From assembly GCA_965602795.1 (NCBI GenBank), contig CBFCZR010000055.1, positions 1 through 10,148 of the forward strand: a stretch of DNA of 10,148 nt, in the 5' to 3' direction. The stretch comes from Bathyarchaeum sp965602795. Its GTDB lineage: Archaea > Thermoproteota > Bathyarchaeia > Bathyarchaeales > Bathyarchaeaceae. Both the position numbers and the translations under genes were made by a program. Each line of letters starts with the position of its first letter. Position 1 is the first letter of the stretch. Positions 1 through 4,889 of this stretch are shown here, one piece after another. Under the pieces are notes generated by a model that did no database searches, was not told the origin of the DNA, and saw only the letters and a list, made by a program, of their open reading frames with translations.

Positions 1-496
1 CCAAAATTTTCACGTCAGCTTCGGCGAAGACTTTGTTCACTTTGACTTCGGTTCCATGGGATGTTTTGCCTAGAAAAACGTGGTCTTCCGCTTTGCAGTC
101 ATGGCTTATGGCTTTAACTCTTTCCAGCGCCTCTTTTCCTATGAGCTTTTCTTTTTCCTCTGGGGTTACTGGGCGGTGAGTGCCGCAGCCGAAGATTACT
201 GTGACGTCTTCGTCTTTTACTCCAGCTTGGTTAAGTTCATCAAGTAATGGGGGAATCATCAGGTAACTTGGGGTTGACCTGGTTGCATCGTCAACTACTA
301 TGGCTACTTTGTCGCCCGCCTTCGCTATTTCCTTCAGCCGTTCTGTCCCAATCGGCTGGCTTAATGCTCTCTCGATTTCAGCTCTCGAATCTTTAACTCC
401 CTGCTTCTCTTTCGGCTCTATAGTACCCAGAAAATTTCGGGTGGGTATCCTTGCGCAAACTTCAGTTTTCCCGTAGGGAAGCCACACATCCACCAT
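1..496 (-). CDS. LarA-type nickel-dependent racemase/epimerase homologue, N-terminal part (runs off left edge)
   Basis: I read 165 residues from an ATG at 496 down to the window edge, with no stop, so the 3' half is missing. The protein starts MVDVWLPYGK. It has DDATRSTP at residues 69-76 and GCGTHRPVTPEE at about 103-114. These are the DDxTRxxP and GTHR signatures of the LarA (DUF2088) family, in which enzymes such as lactate racemase use a nickel-pincer nucleotide to epimerise 2-hydroxy acids. His107 lies where the Lactobacillus enzyme has catalytic His108. The second catalytic histidine and the cofactor-binding lysine and histidine would be outside the window. Archaea hold many LarA paralogues with different substrates, so lactate cannot be assumed. 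There is no clear ribosome-binding site before the ATG, so the transcript may be leaderless. The gene is divergent from pyrE. Confidence 0.88.
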   Translation of the reverse strand, partial: MVDVWLPYGKTEVCARIPTRNFLGTIEPKEKQGVKDSRAEIERALSQPIGTERLKEIAKAGDKVAIVVDDATRSTPSYLMIPPLLDELNQAGVKDEDVTVIFGCGTHRPVTPEEKEKLIGKEALERVKAISHDCKAEDHVFLGKTSHGTEVKVNKVFAEADVKIL

Positions 497-504
497 AGAA
501 GACA

Positions 505-521
505 CTTCTAATTGTTAGAAG
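505..521. promoter_or_regulatory. Perfect inverted repeat in the larA-like/pyrE divergent promoter region
   Basis: CTTCTAA (505-511) and TTAGAAG (515-521) form a perfect 7-bp dyad with a 3-bp spacer. It lies 9 bp upstream of the larA-like ATG and about 50 bp upstream of the pyrE TATA-like box. This is the size and shape of a dimeric repressor operator. Being so close to the larA-like start, it would overlap that gene's transcription start. A simple RNA hairpin is the alternative, because the 3-nt loop is allowed. No regulator is known. Confidence 0.4.
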
Positions 522-570
522 CTTTTCTTTGTGCTTCATTTAAAAGTAACGGAGAAATCATCACAACCTC

Positions 571-577
571 TTTAAAA
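571..577 (+). promoter_or_regulatory. Candidate TATA box for pyrE
   Basis: TTTAAAA at 571-577 would set transcription start about 25 nt downstream, near 597-600, just before the AAGGAGG ribosome-binding site at 601-607. This gives a very short leader, which is common in archaea. Another AT-rich stretch at 538-546 could serve either divergent gene. Confidence 0.4.
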
Positions 578-614
578 CCTGTTCCATATAATCCATAATG
601 AAGGAGGCGAGGAC

Positions 615-1232
615 ATGAAAAAGGAAGAGATGAAAGCTGAACTGGCCAGAATCCTGAACAAAATTGGCGCCTTGAAATTTGGGACCTTCAAGCTCACCAG
701 CGGCGAGGTTAGCCCCTACTACATAGACTTAAGAATTGTTCCAAGCTTCCCTGACGCCTTCAAAAGAATCTGCGACCTTTACCTCGCACTGATAAAAAGC
801 GATGTCGGAGCCGACGGCTTTGACCGAATCGCGGGCATCCCCACCGCGGGAATATCCTTCTCATCCATCACCGCGTATCACCTCAAAAAGCCCTTCCTCT
901 ATGTCCGTTCAACCCAGCGAGAGCATGGGCGGGGGAGGTGGGTGGAGGGGATTCTTTTGCCGGGAGACCGCGTCTTGCTGATGGATGACCTCGTAACCAA
1001 AGGAGGTTCTATCCTGAAATCTGCGGAGTCTGTCAGAGCCGAGGGGGGTGTGGTAACAGACGCTGTTGTTCTTCTGGATAGAGAGGAGAATGGCGAAGCT
1101 AATTTGGCTGAGGACGGCATCAACCTTCATTACCTGCTTACAATAAGTGAACTTGTCGGTAAACTGCATGACATGGACGCTATAACCGAAGAACAGTTGG
1201 ATACTATACTGAAGCAAATAAAAAGAAAGTAA
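615..1232 (+). CDS. pyrE: Orotate phosphoribosyltransferase
   Basis: This 205-residue protein transfers ribose phosphate from PRPP to orotate, giving OMP in de novo pyrimidine synthesis in the cytosol. Signatures are FKLTSGEVSPYYIDLR (residues 25-40), the mobile catalytic loop after R98 (H104-G105) and the PRPP-binding motif RVLLMDDLVTKGGS (119-132). Length is normal for a single-domain enzyme. The ATG at 615 has AAGGAGG at 601-607 with 7 nt spacing, which fixes the start. The loop is unusual. The canonical R-K-x-x-K-x-H-G reads R-S-T-Q-R-E-H-G here, so the positions of Lys100 and Lys103 in the Salmonella enzyme are Ser99 and Arg102. The enzyme is probably still active, since Arg can partly replace Lys and the other PRPP residues are kept. 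No other pyrimidine gene is adjacent. Confidence 0.95.
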   Translation: MKKEEMKAELARILNKIGALKFGTFKLTSGEVSPYYIDLRIVPSFPDAFKRICDLYLALIKSDVGADGFDRIAGIPTAGISFSSITAYHLKKPFLYVRSTQREHGRGRWVEGILLPGDRVLLMDDLVTKGGSILKSAESVRAEGGVVTDAVVLLDREENGEANLAEDGINLHYLLTISELVGKLHDMDAITEEQLDTILKQIKRK

Positions 1233-1308
1233 GCGTACGGCTTTAGCCTCTAGTTTCTGTAATGTAGAGCAGTTATATCGATTTAGAATGTTTATCGAGT
1301 ATTCATCA

Positions 1309-1318
1309 TTTATAAATA
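1309..1318 (+). promoter_or_regulatory. Candidate TATA box for the 58-residue zinc-ribbon gene
   Basis: The TTTATAAATA-like stretch at 1309-1318 predicts transcription start near 1338. That is too late for the TTG codons at 1326 and 1329, but it fits a TTG start at 1356. This is the main reason for the start chosen for the next gene. Confidence 0.45.
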
Positions 1319-1355
1319 GAGGCTGTTGTTGACCCCTCACTTTAAGGGTACAGCG

Positions 1356-1532
1356 TTGGGAATATTTGAGAGGCTAAAGCGGTTTTTCACACCTTCAAAG
1401 GTTTATCGATGCCCACACTGCGGATATGAACTACCTAAAGAAGAAGCCGTAATCTCAGGATGGAACTCACAGCAATCTCTCCGCCACATACACTGCCCAA
1501 AATGCGGAAAAATCATCAAGCATGTCCCATAA
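1356..1532 (+). CDS. Small zinc-ribbon protein, function unknown
   Basis: This 58-residue protein begins MGIFERLKRFF if started at the TTG at 1356. It contains CPHC (C19, C22) and CPKC (C47, C50), a four-cysteine zinc ribbon with a 24-residue spacer. An amphipathic basic stretch (FERLKRFF) precedes the ribbon. I chose the TTG at 1356 because an AAGGGT element lies 7 nt upstream and a TATA-like box sits about 45 nt upstream. A longer version from the TTG at 1326 (68 residues) is open but would start before the predicted transcription start. Such mini zinc ribbons occur in transcription, ribosome and membrane-associated contexts; nothing here selects one. It lies between pyrE and a three-gene cluster and is probably its own unit. 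Confidence 0.65.
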   Translation: MGIFERLKRFFTPSKVYRCPHCGYELPKEEAVISGWNSQQSLRHIHCPKCGKIIKHVP

Positions 1533-1584
1533 CTTACAACACCTGTCATAATTGAACTATGGCACTCATCCCCAATGAGTTTCT

Positions 1585-1593
1585 CTTATATCT
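1585..1593 (+). promoter_or_regulatory. Candidate TATA box for the secreted-protein gene cluster
   Basis: CTTATATCT at 1585-1593 predicts transcription start at about 1614-1616, essentially at the ATG at 1616. This supports that start over a more upstream codon at 1559 and implies a leaderless or nearly leaderless mRNA for the three-gene run that follows. Confidence 0.4.
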
Positions 1594-1615
1594 ACATTCA
1601 CCAATAGAGGGGTTC

Positions 1616-2149
1616 ATGAAAAAATCATTAATCATCTTCTTATTAATAGTGATACTCGCGGCTCAGTGGGTGTTTTTATCTTCTTTTCAGTCAACAATCG
1701 CAGTGTCGCACGAGTCGGGTAAACGTGCTGTTTTAGCATCAAAACTAAACTACATGAGCATGAGAGCAACAATCACAATATATCCAAGAGCCACTCCTGA
1801 TGCTGAGCCAGTTTTGGTTACGTTCTCGAATGGTTCACAACTGGAAATAACCGAAAAGTATTCGAAGCAGGTTTTCTTGCCGAAGAGCGGAAACACAAAT
1901 GATGACTTCCATTTCAACACAATTCTAAATATAACACAAATGGGCGAAGAAGAGTTTGCGCAGATGACACTTTCTAGCGATAATCCAATTGATGTGGATG
2001 TTGTCCCCGAAGTTTCTGACGATTTTCTTTCATGGTACTACGAGCCATTTCACCCCGATTTGGATGTGCAAGATGAGATTGACGTTTACTGGCTAATCGT
2101 TGAAGGAGACGCAACAGTAAGCATTTCAGGGTATGGTGCACCATTTTGA
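1616..2149 (+). CDS. Secreted or N-terminally anchored protein, function unknown
   Basis: The 177-residue protein begins MKKSLIIFLLIVILAAQWVFLSSF, a two-lysine N-terminus followed by one long hydrophobic segment (residues 4-21). That is a signal peptide or an uncleaved membrane anchor. The remaining ~150 residues are polar and acidic, with an alternating hydrophobic/Thr/Ser pattern (for example ATITIYPRAT, VTFSNGSQLEI, GDATVSISGYG) that suggests a beta-sandwich outside the membrane. I know no family for it. The ATG at 1616 is favoured over 1559 because the GAGG at 1607-1610, the TATA-like box at 1585 and the basic n-region all point to it. The stop overlaps the next gene's TTG by 4 nt (TTGA), so the two are very probably co-translated. 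The signal peptidase encoded at 3736-4311 may process it, but that is only an inference. Confidence 0.7.
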   Translation: MKKSLIIFLLIVILAAQWVFLSSFQSTIAVSHESGKRAVLASKLNYMSMRATITIYPRATPDAEPVLVTFSNGSQLEITEKYSKQVFLPKSGNTNDDFHFNTILNITQMGEEEFAQMTLSSDNPIDVDVVPEVSDDFLSWYYEPFHPDLDVQDEIDVYWLIVEGDATVSISGYGAPF

Positions 2150-2805
2150 CTGAAGACAACCTTTCCTCCAAGATGTCAGAATTCATGACTGCACTAGACC
2201 AAGTGAAAAAGTACCGTGAAATCGTAGCATCACTAACAGACTTCACAATAATAATTCTGGGAACACTCGTTGCTGCTCTATCATTCAACAACGTCATGCG
2301 CCTATCCAACCTCTTCATCTTCGCGGACCACGGTCAAAACATTTTTGCGTATTTCTTGTTTTTCGCAATCTTTCCAGCAGGAATCATTGCGGCAGTGTGG
2401 CGGGTTAGACAAAGACTGAAATCTTTGAAAACAAGTGAATGGAAAACTACACTAAACGAGGGCGCAGCTGGAGCGCTTAAGCTGATTCAGGAACTCGAAT
2501 GGGATAACATCTTCAGCAGCATCCGATACGCAAAACTCGGGTTCTTCATCTACGGAATCGCGAAAATTCTGGTGTATTGGGGACTTACAACAGGGGCTTT
2601 GTATGTGCTCAACTGGGGTGTACAGTGGCTGTTTCACATGAACATGGACCTGTTTGTGGTAGTGGCGCTGGCGTTGGTTGTGGTGGTTTTCCTGAACAGA
2701 AACGATCTTCGTAAAAGATATGAACAAATTGGTCGGTTTGATTGGCTTCTGTGGGAGCTTCGGTGGTTTGAAAGTGAATTCAGAGGAGCCGATTTCGAAG
2801 CCTGA
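2146..2805 (+). CDS. Multi-pass membrane protein, function unknown
   Basis: The 219-residue protein has four clear hydrophobic segments: about 32-48, 66-85, 130-155 and 168-184. A basic cytosolic-looking loop of about 45 residues (86-129) lies between the second and third. A charged, Trp-rich C-terminus (FDWLLWELRWFESEF) follows the last helix. An N-terminal amphipathic stretch (1-30) is probably cytosolic. There is no enzyme motif I recognise. The start is TTG at 2146 with GGTG at 2135-2138, 7 nt upstream, and it overlaps the preceding stop by 4 nt, so it is translationally coupled to the secreted protein. Its 3' end overlaps the winged-helix gene. The three may form one membrane complex with its regulator, but no direct evidence supports that. 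Confidence 0.72.
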   Translation: MTEDNLSSKMSEFMTALDQVKKYREIVASLTDFTIIILGTLVAALSFNNVMRLSNLFIFADHGQNIFAYFLFFAIFPAGIIAAVWRVRQRLKSLKTSEWKTTLNEGAAGALKLIQELEWDNIFSSIRYAKLGFFIYGIAKILVYWGLTTGALYVLNWGVQWLFHMNMDLFVVVALALVVVVFLNRNDLRKRYEQIGRFDWLLWELRWFESEFRGADFEA

Positions 2806-3064
2806 CCTTTACGTTTTGGCAAGGGTAATTAAGGTTCTTAAGGAACGAAAAAGCCTGAAAAGAACCAGCCTAGCCACCTCCACCGGAATGTCCTATGACC
2901 GTCTGGTGAAGTATCTGGATTGGATGTCAGACAAGGGCTTCATTAAATTCAATTCAAACGACGAAGTTTTGCTGACAAAACTGGGCAACGAAACCTATGA
3001 CAGGCTCGTTAACTGGATTCTTCATTATGTGGGAAAAGTTAGATTTCCTAAGTTTAGCGACTGA
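2774..3064 (+). CDS. Winged helix-turn-helix protein (HTH_45-like)
   Basis: From a GTG at 2774 this is a 96-residue single-domain protein. Its core (about 11-80) reads as an archaeal winged helix: a first helix (LYVLARVIKVLKE), a recognition-type helix (TGMSYDRLVKYLDWMSDKGFI) and a wing ending in 'LLTKLG'. The pattern resembles the HTH_45 family of small archaeal DNA-binding proteins, which often regulate adjacent genes. I prefer the GTG because GGTGG at 2762-2766 is 7 nt upstream and residues before it look unlike a folded domain. An ATG at 2720 would give 114 residues and a longer overlap with the membrane protein gene. Either way it overlaps the gene upstream, so the three are one transcript. 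A role as repressor of this operon is possible but unproven. Confidence 0.75.
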   Translation: MNSEEPISKPDLYVLARVIKVLKERKSLKRTSLATSTGMSYDRLVKYLDWMSDKGFIKFNSNDEVLLTKLGNETYDRLVNWILHYVGKVRFPKFSD

Positions 3065-3094
3065 GCACTTTGCACAATAAATAATGAAAAACTT

Positions 3095-3104
3095 AAAAAA
3101 AGAG
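3095..3104 (-). terminator. T-tract terminator of the TBP gene
   Basis: On the minus strand CTCTTTTTTT (3104-3095) follows the TBP stop by about 30 nt, and a second T5 run lies a little further on. Archaeal RNA polymerase terminates at such T-tracts. The stretch separates TBP from the convergent winged-helix gene. Confidence 0.45.
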
Positions 3105-3131
3105 ACGTTTGAGGGTTGAACCTGAAACTGT

Positions 3132-3692
3132 TTACTCGTAGTAGATCAAGTCTTCTTCTTCCAGCGTTTTGTGAAGTTTGGTGACTGCCTCGTAAACGTC
3201 CTCTTCCTTTTTGGCTCCTGTGCAAACAAGTTTTCCGCTGGCGAAGAGAAGAATCACAACTTTTGGTTCATCCATTCTGTAGATTAAACCCGGAAACTGT
3301 TCAGGCTCATACATTGTTCTGCCCAGAGAGTAGGCAGACCGTTCAAGATCTATCAAGCCAGCCAAATTCGCTGAAGCAACAATATTCTGTATCTTCAACT
3401 CGGGTTTTCCGATGATAATTATTCCGCTCTTCTTCAGTTCCCTGATAACTTTCATCACTGCTCTCTTCGACTCTTTCTCTGACTTAGCTCCAGTGCAAAC
3501 CATCTTCCCAGAATTGAAGATTAAAGTAGCCGTTTTAGGTCTCTTTAACCTGAAAACCAAGCCCGGAAACTGTTCAGGCCGATACTCAACTCCCGGATAT
3601 CCTTTAACAACAGCGTTCAGGTCAATTCTCTGATTCAATGTTGCAGACGCCACAACATTCTCTATTCGGATAGAAGCTACAACTTCGGGTAT
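3132..3692 (-). CDS. tbp: TATA-binding protein (TBP), apparently with an ATA start codon
   Basis: This basal transcription factor binds the TATA box and, with TFB, recruits RNA polymerase. It consists of the two usual TBP repeats. EQFPGLVFR and LIFNSGKMVCTGAK in the first are matched by EQFPGLIYR and LLFASGKLVCTGAK in the second. The four DNA-kinking phenylalanines are present (F42, F59, F133, F150). The only in-frame standard start, GTG at 3653, would delete IRIENV, the start of the first beta strand with its DNA-contacting Asn. The frame is open up to a TAA at 3707-3705 and offers only CTG (3698) and ATA (3692). AAGGAGG at 3706-3700 is about 7 nt from the ATA but abuts the CTG. I therefore annotate the ATA, giving 186 residues (MPEVVASIRIENVV), a normal TBP length. 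A sequencing error of ATG to ATA is the simplest alternative. The product call is secure; the start is not. Confidence 0.95.
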   Translation of the reverse strand: MPEVVASIRIENVVASATLNQRIDLNAVVKGYPGVEYRPEQFPGLVFRLKRPKTATLIFNSGKMVCTGAKSEKESKRAVMKVIRELKKSGIIIIGKPELKIQNIVASANLAGLIDLERSAYSLGRTMYEPEQFPGLIYRMDEPKVVILLFASGKLVCTGAKKEEDVYEAVTKLHKTLEEEDLIYYE

Positions 3693-3733
3693 ATCCAGCC
3701 CTCCTTATAAAACACCATGAATTTGTTGCAGTT

Positions 3734-3743
3734 ATTTATAAAG
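3734..3743 (-). promoter_or_regulatory. TATA box of the TBP gene, overlapping the signal peptidase stop codon
   Basis: On the minus strand TTTATAAATA (3743-3734) predicts transcription start near 3712, just upstream of AAGGAGG at 3706-3700. The TAA of the signal peptidase gene (3738-3736) lies inside this box. A second TATA-like element, TTTTATAA (3712-3705), abuts the ribosome-binding site but lies too close to serve the full-length protein. Confidence 0.5.
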
Positions 3744-4311
3744 GCTTGGTTTCGCGGTCATCGCTTTTCAATCTTTTTTCCGCAAAAGGAGCCAACTCTA
3801 TTACTATCAGAAGTACTATCCATAACGCGATGAAAGCCACTTTCCTTTCAAACGGCTCAAAAAACAGAGCGATATTACCCAGCCACGGCACCTTAAACCC
3901 CACATACCTGCCAATAACGCTGCTTTCGTCCACGGGTCTCCCATCTGGCCAATTGTTGTTATCCCCCCATGTTTTGAAGCTCCACGTTTCAGCATCTTCA
4001 TTATACGTCTTTTCTACTGCTCTGTGCACAATCAATTCTGTCAATCCTTGATATACGAGTATGTCCCCGGGAGTGTCAGCATCTTTAGGTGCGGCGTGAA
4101 TGTTACTGAAGTTCTGCACTCCTTCAACAAATATTAGGTCTCCTGCATACAATACGGGCTCCATGCTTCCCGAAGCGACAGCTAAAATTGGATACTCCGT
4201 TCTGAAGGCGAACCTTAAACCATACCAGAAAACTAAGACAGCGAGTATCACCGCAACTATCATTACAACGATCTGCACGTAATCTCGCTTCATTACATCA
4301 GGCAGCTTCAT
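3736..4311 (-). CDS. Signal peptidase I, archaeal/ER Sec11 type
   Basis: This membrane serine protease cleaves signal peptides from exported proteins on the outer face of the membrane. From the ATG at 4311 it has 191 residues; a GTG at 4329 would add six. Numbering from that GTG, an N-terminal transmembrane helix (about 17-40) is followed by ASGSMEPVL with catalytic Ser55. IVHRAV follows with His102, the histidine that marks the archaeal/eukaryotic S26B type instead of the bacterial Ser/Lys type. WGDNNNWPDG then carries Asp123 and Asp129. A second transmembrane helix lies near the C-terminus (about 163-181) before a charged tail. I prefer the ATG because a TTAAAAA box at about 4345-4339 predicts transcription start near 4316, but neither start has an ideal ribosome-binding site. 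TBP lies directly downstream on the same strand. Confidence 0.92.
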   Translation of the reverse strand: MKLPDVMKRDYVQIVVMIVAVILAVLVFWYGLRFAFRTEYPILAVASGSMEPVLYAGDLIFVEGVQNFSNIHAAPKDADTPGDILVYQGLTELIVHRAVEKTYNEDAETWSFKTWGDNNNWPDGRPVDESSVIGRYVGFKVPWLGNIALFFEPFERKVAFIALWIVLLIVIELAPFAEKRLKSDDRETKPL

Positions 4312-4337
4312 ACCCGCTCTTGACTCCACTAAGCTTA

Positions 4338-4346
4338 GGTTTTTAA
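4338..4346 (-). promoter_or_regulatory. Candidate TATA box for the signal peptidase gene
   Basis: GTTAAAAAC on the minus strand (4346-4338) places a predicted transcription start near 4316, five bases before the ATG at 4311. A second AT-rich element (TTTTTATG at about 4374-4367) lies further upstream and is a weaker candidate. Confidence 0.3.
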
Positions 4347-4384
4347 CTCTCTTCTCATTTCAAAACATAAAAACATAGCGGCAT

Positions 4385-4419
4385 AAAAAAACAAAAAAAA
4401 AGAGGATAATATAGACCTC
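4385..4419 (-). terminator. Hairpin plus T9/T7 tract terminator
   Basis: On the minus strand GAGG (4419-4416) and CCTC (4405-4402) flank a 10-nt loop. They are followed at once by nine Ts (4401-4393), a G and seven more Ts (4391-4385). This is the strongest terminator-like element in the window. It shows that minus-strand transcription from the 56-residue zinc-ribbon gene probably continues about 105 nt past the stop codon and ends here, before the signal peptidase promoter. Confidence 0.6.
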
Positions 4420-4526
4420 AGCGTTAGCCTATAGGTAGTCTCACCTACCTTTAGGCGCTTGCCAGCTATCAAACTGAAGTTTCCTTGCACCCAAGGATGC
4501 TCAGATCTCGGCGAGGTCGGAGCATC
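4402..4526 (-). ncRNA. Candidate structured RNA or long structured 3' UTR
   Basis: About 125 nt with no coding sequence holds a dense row of hairpins. Plus-strand positions: stem A pairs 4496-4502 with 4520-4526 (7 bp) and, after one mismatch, 4504-4509 with 4513-4518 (6 bp including one G-T). Stem B pairs 4483-4487 with 4492-4496, loop of 4. A weak stem C pairs 4471-4474 with 4479-4482. Stem D pairs 4427-4431 with 4452-4456 (5 bp) and, after one mismatch, 4433-4438 with 4445-4450 (6 bp). A GGC/GCC stem (4454-4463) would compete with D. The minus strand is favoured because it ends at the T-tract terminator. I could not match it to 5S, SRP, RNase P, tRNA or a C/D-box guide. It could be a processed small RNA or a stabilising 3' UTR. 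Confidence 0.5.
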
Positions 4527-4695
4527 AGATCTTCTGCTTGTTTAAGACAACCTTAAACGATTTGTTGCAGCTAGGGCAGTCAAAAAGTCCAATTGTTAAT
4601 TGGGTTCTTTTTCCTGCCTTATCTGGACGACCAGCCATCTTCCAAGTTTTTCTGGGTGTAGCAACTTCGGCTCCACAGTTTTTGCATTTAGCCAT
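4525..4695 (-). CDS. Conserved small zinc-ribbon protein, 56 residues, function unknown
   Basis: The protein reads MAKCKNCGAEVATPRKTWKM and continues to a second cysteine pair. The pairs are CKNC (C4, C7) and CPSC (C40, C43). The middle is rich in Lys, Arg and Gly, and the end is FKVVLNKQKI. It is basic and compact, as expected of a nucleic-acid-binding zinc ribbon. I recall similar 55-60 residue proteins in TACK archaea, some carrying doubtful automatic names, but I cannot give a proven function. The ATG at 4695 has GGAGG at 4707-4703 with 7 nt spacing, and a TTTTATT box at 4747-4741 predicts transcription start near 4719, so the start is secure. Its stop codon is the first part of a strong hairpin, and the transcript appears to continue into the structured segment downstream. 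Confidence 0.82.
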   Translation of the reverse strand: MAKCKNCGAEVATPRKTWKMAGRPDKAGKRTQLTIGLFDCPSCNKSFKVVLNKQKI

Positions 4696-4740
4696 TCCTT
4701 TTCCTCCAATAACAATCGCATCATGTTTTGTTCATTGTTG

Positions 4741-4747
4741 AATAAAA
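4741..4747 (-). promoter_or_regulatory. Candidate TATA box for the 56-residue zinc-ribbon gene
   Basis: TTTTATT on the minus strand (4747-4741) predicts transcription start near 4719, about 12 nt before the GGAGG ribosome-binding site. Confidence 0.4.
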
Positions 4748-4811
4748 GATTTGCCTTCCATTCTGGCTGCTGAGGAACGTGATAACCTCCTAAAGAGCCA
4801 CTTTTTTAATC

Positions 4812-4826
4812 TGAAACACTGTTTCA
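4812..4826. promoter_or_regulatory. Perfect inverted repeat upstream of the Lhr helicase gene
   Basis: TGAAAC (4812-4817) and GTTTCA (4821-4826) form a perfect 6-bp dyad with a 3-bp spacer. A TTTTTTAATC element (4802-4811 region) precedes it and CTTTTTAC (about 4840-4847) follows, either of which could be the TATA box. The dyad therefore lies either between TATA and start (repressor-like) or just upstream of TATA (activator-like). The rest of the 194-bp gap between the two divergent genes shows only AT-rich promoter-like sequence. Confidence 0.35.
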
Positions 4827-4889
4827 TGGTTCCAAAATGCTTTTTACAACGGGTTTGCTTTACTTTTTCAGCTTTGGTGCATAATCACT

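Noticed and set aside
909..1340. 143-residue minus-strand frame opposite pyrE
   Set aside because: It is antisense to the conserved PRPP-binding region of pyrE. The sequence is low in structure (proline run, many Ser/Arg) and unlike a real protein.
1240..1380. 12-bp perfect inverted repeat (1240-1251 with 1369-1380)
   Set aside because: One arm lies in the coding part of the small zinc-ribbon gene and the spacing is about 117 nt. In a 10-kb window one such match is not surprising.
4402..4527. C/D-box guide RNA or tRNA in the hairpin region
   Set aside because: TGATG and CTGA fragments occur on the minus strand, but there is no full RUGAUGA box and the spacing is wrong for paired C/D and C'/D' boxes. 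There is no T-arm GGTTCRANTCC sequence for a tRNA.
4773..4793. Second copy of a CTGAGG-10-CCTC motif, also found at the T-tract terminator (minus strand, 4421-4402)
   Set aside because: Only ten fixed bases are shared and the 10-nt loops differ. No T-tract follows this copy, so chance is the best explanation.
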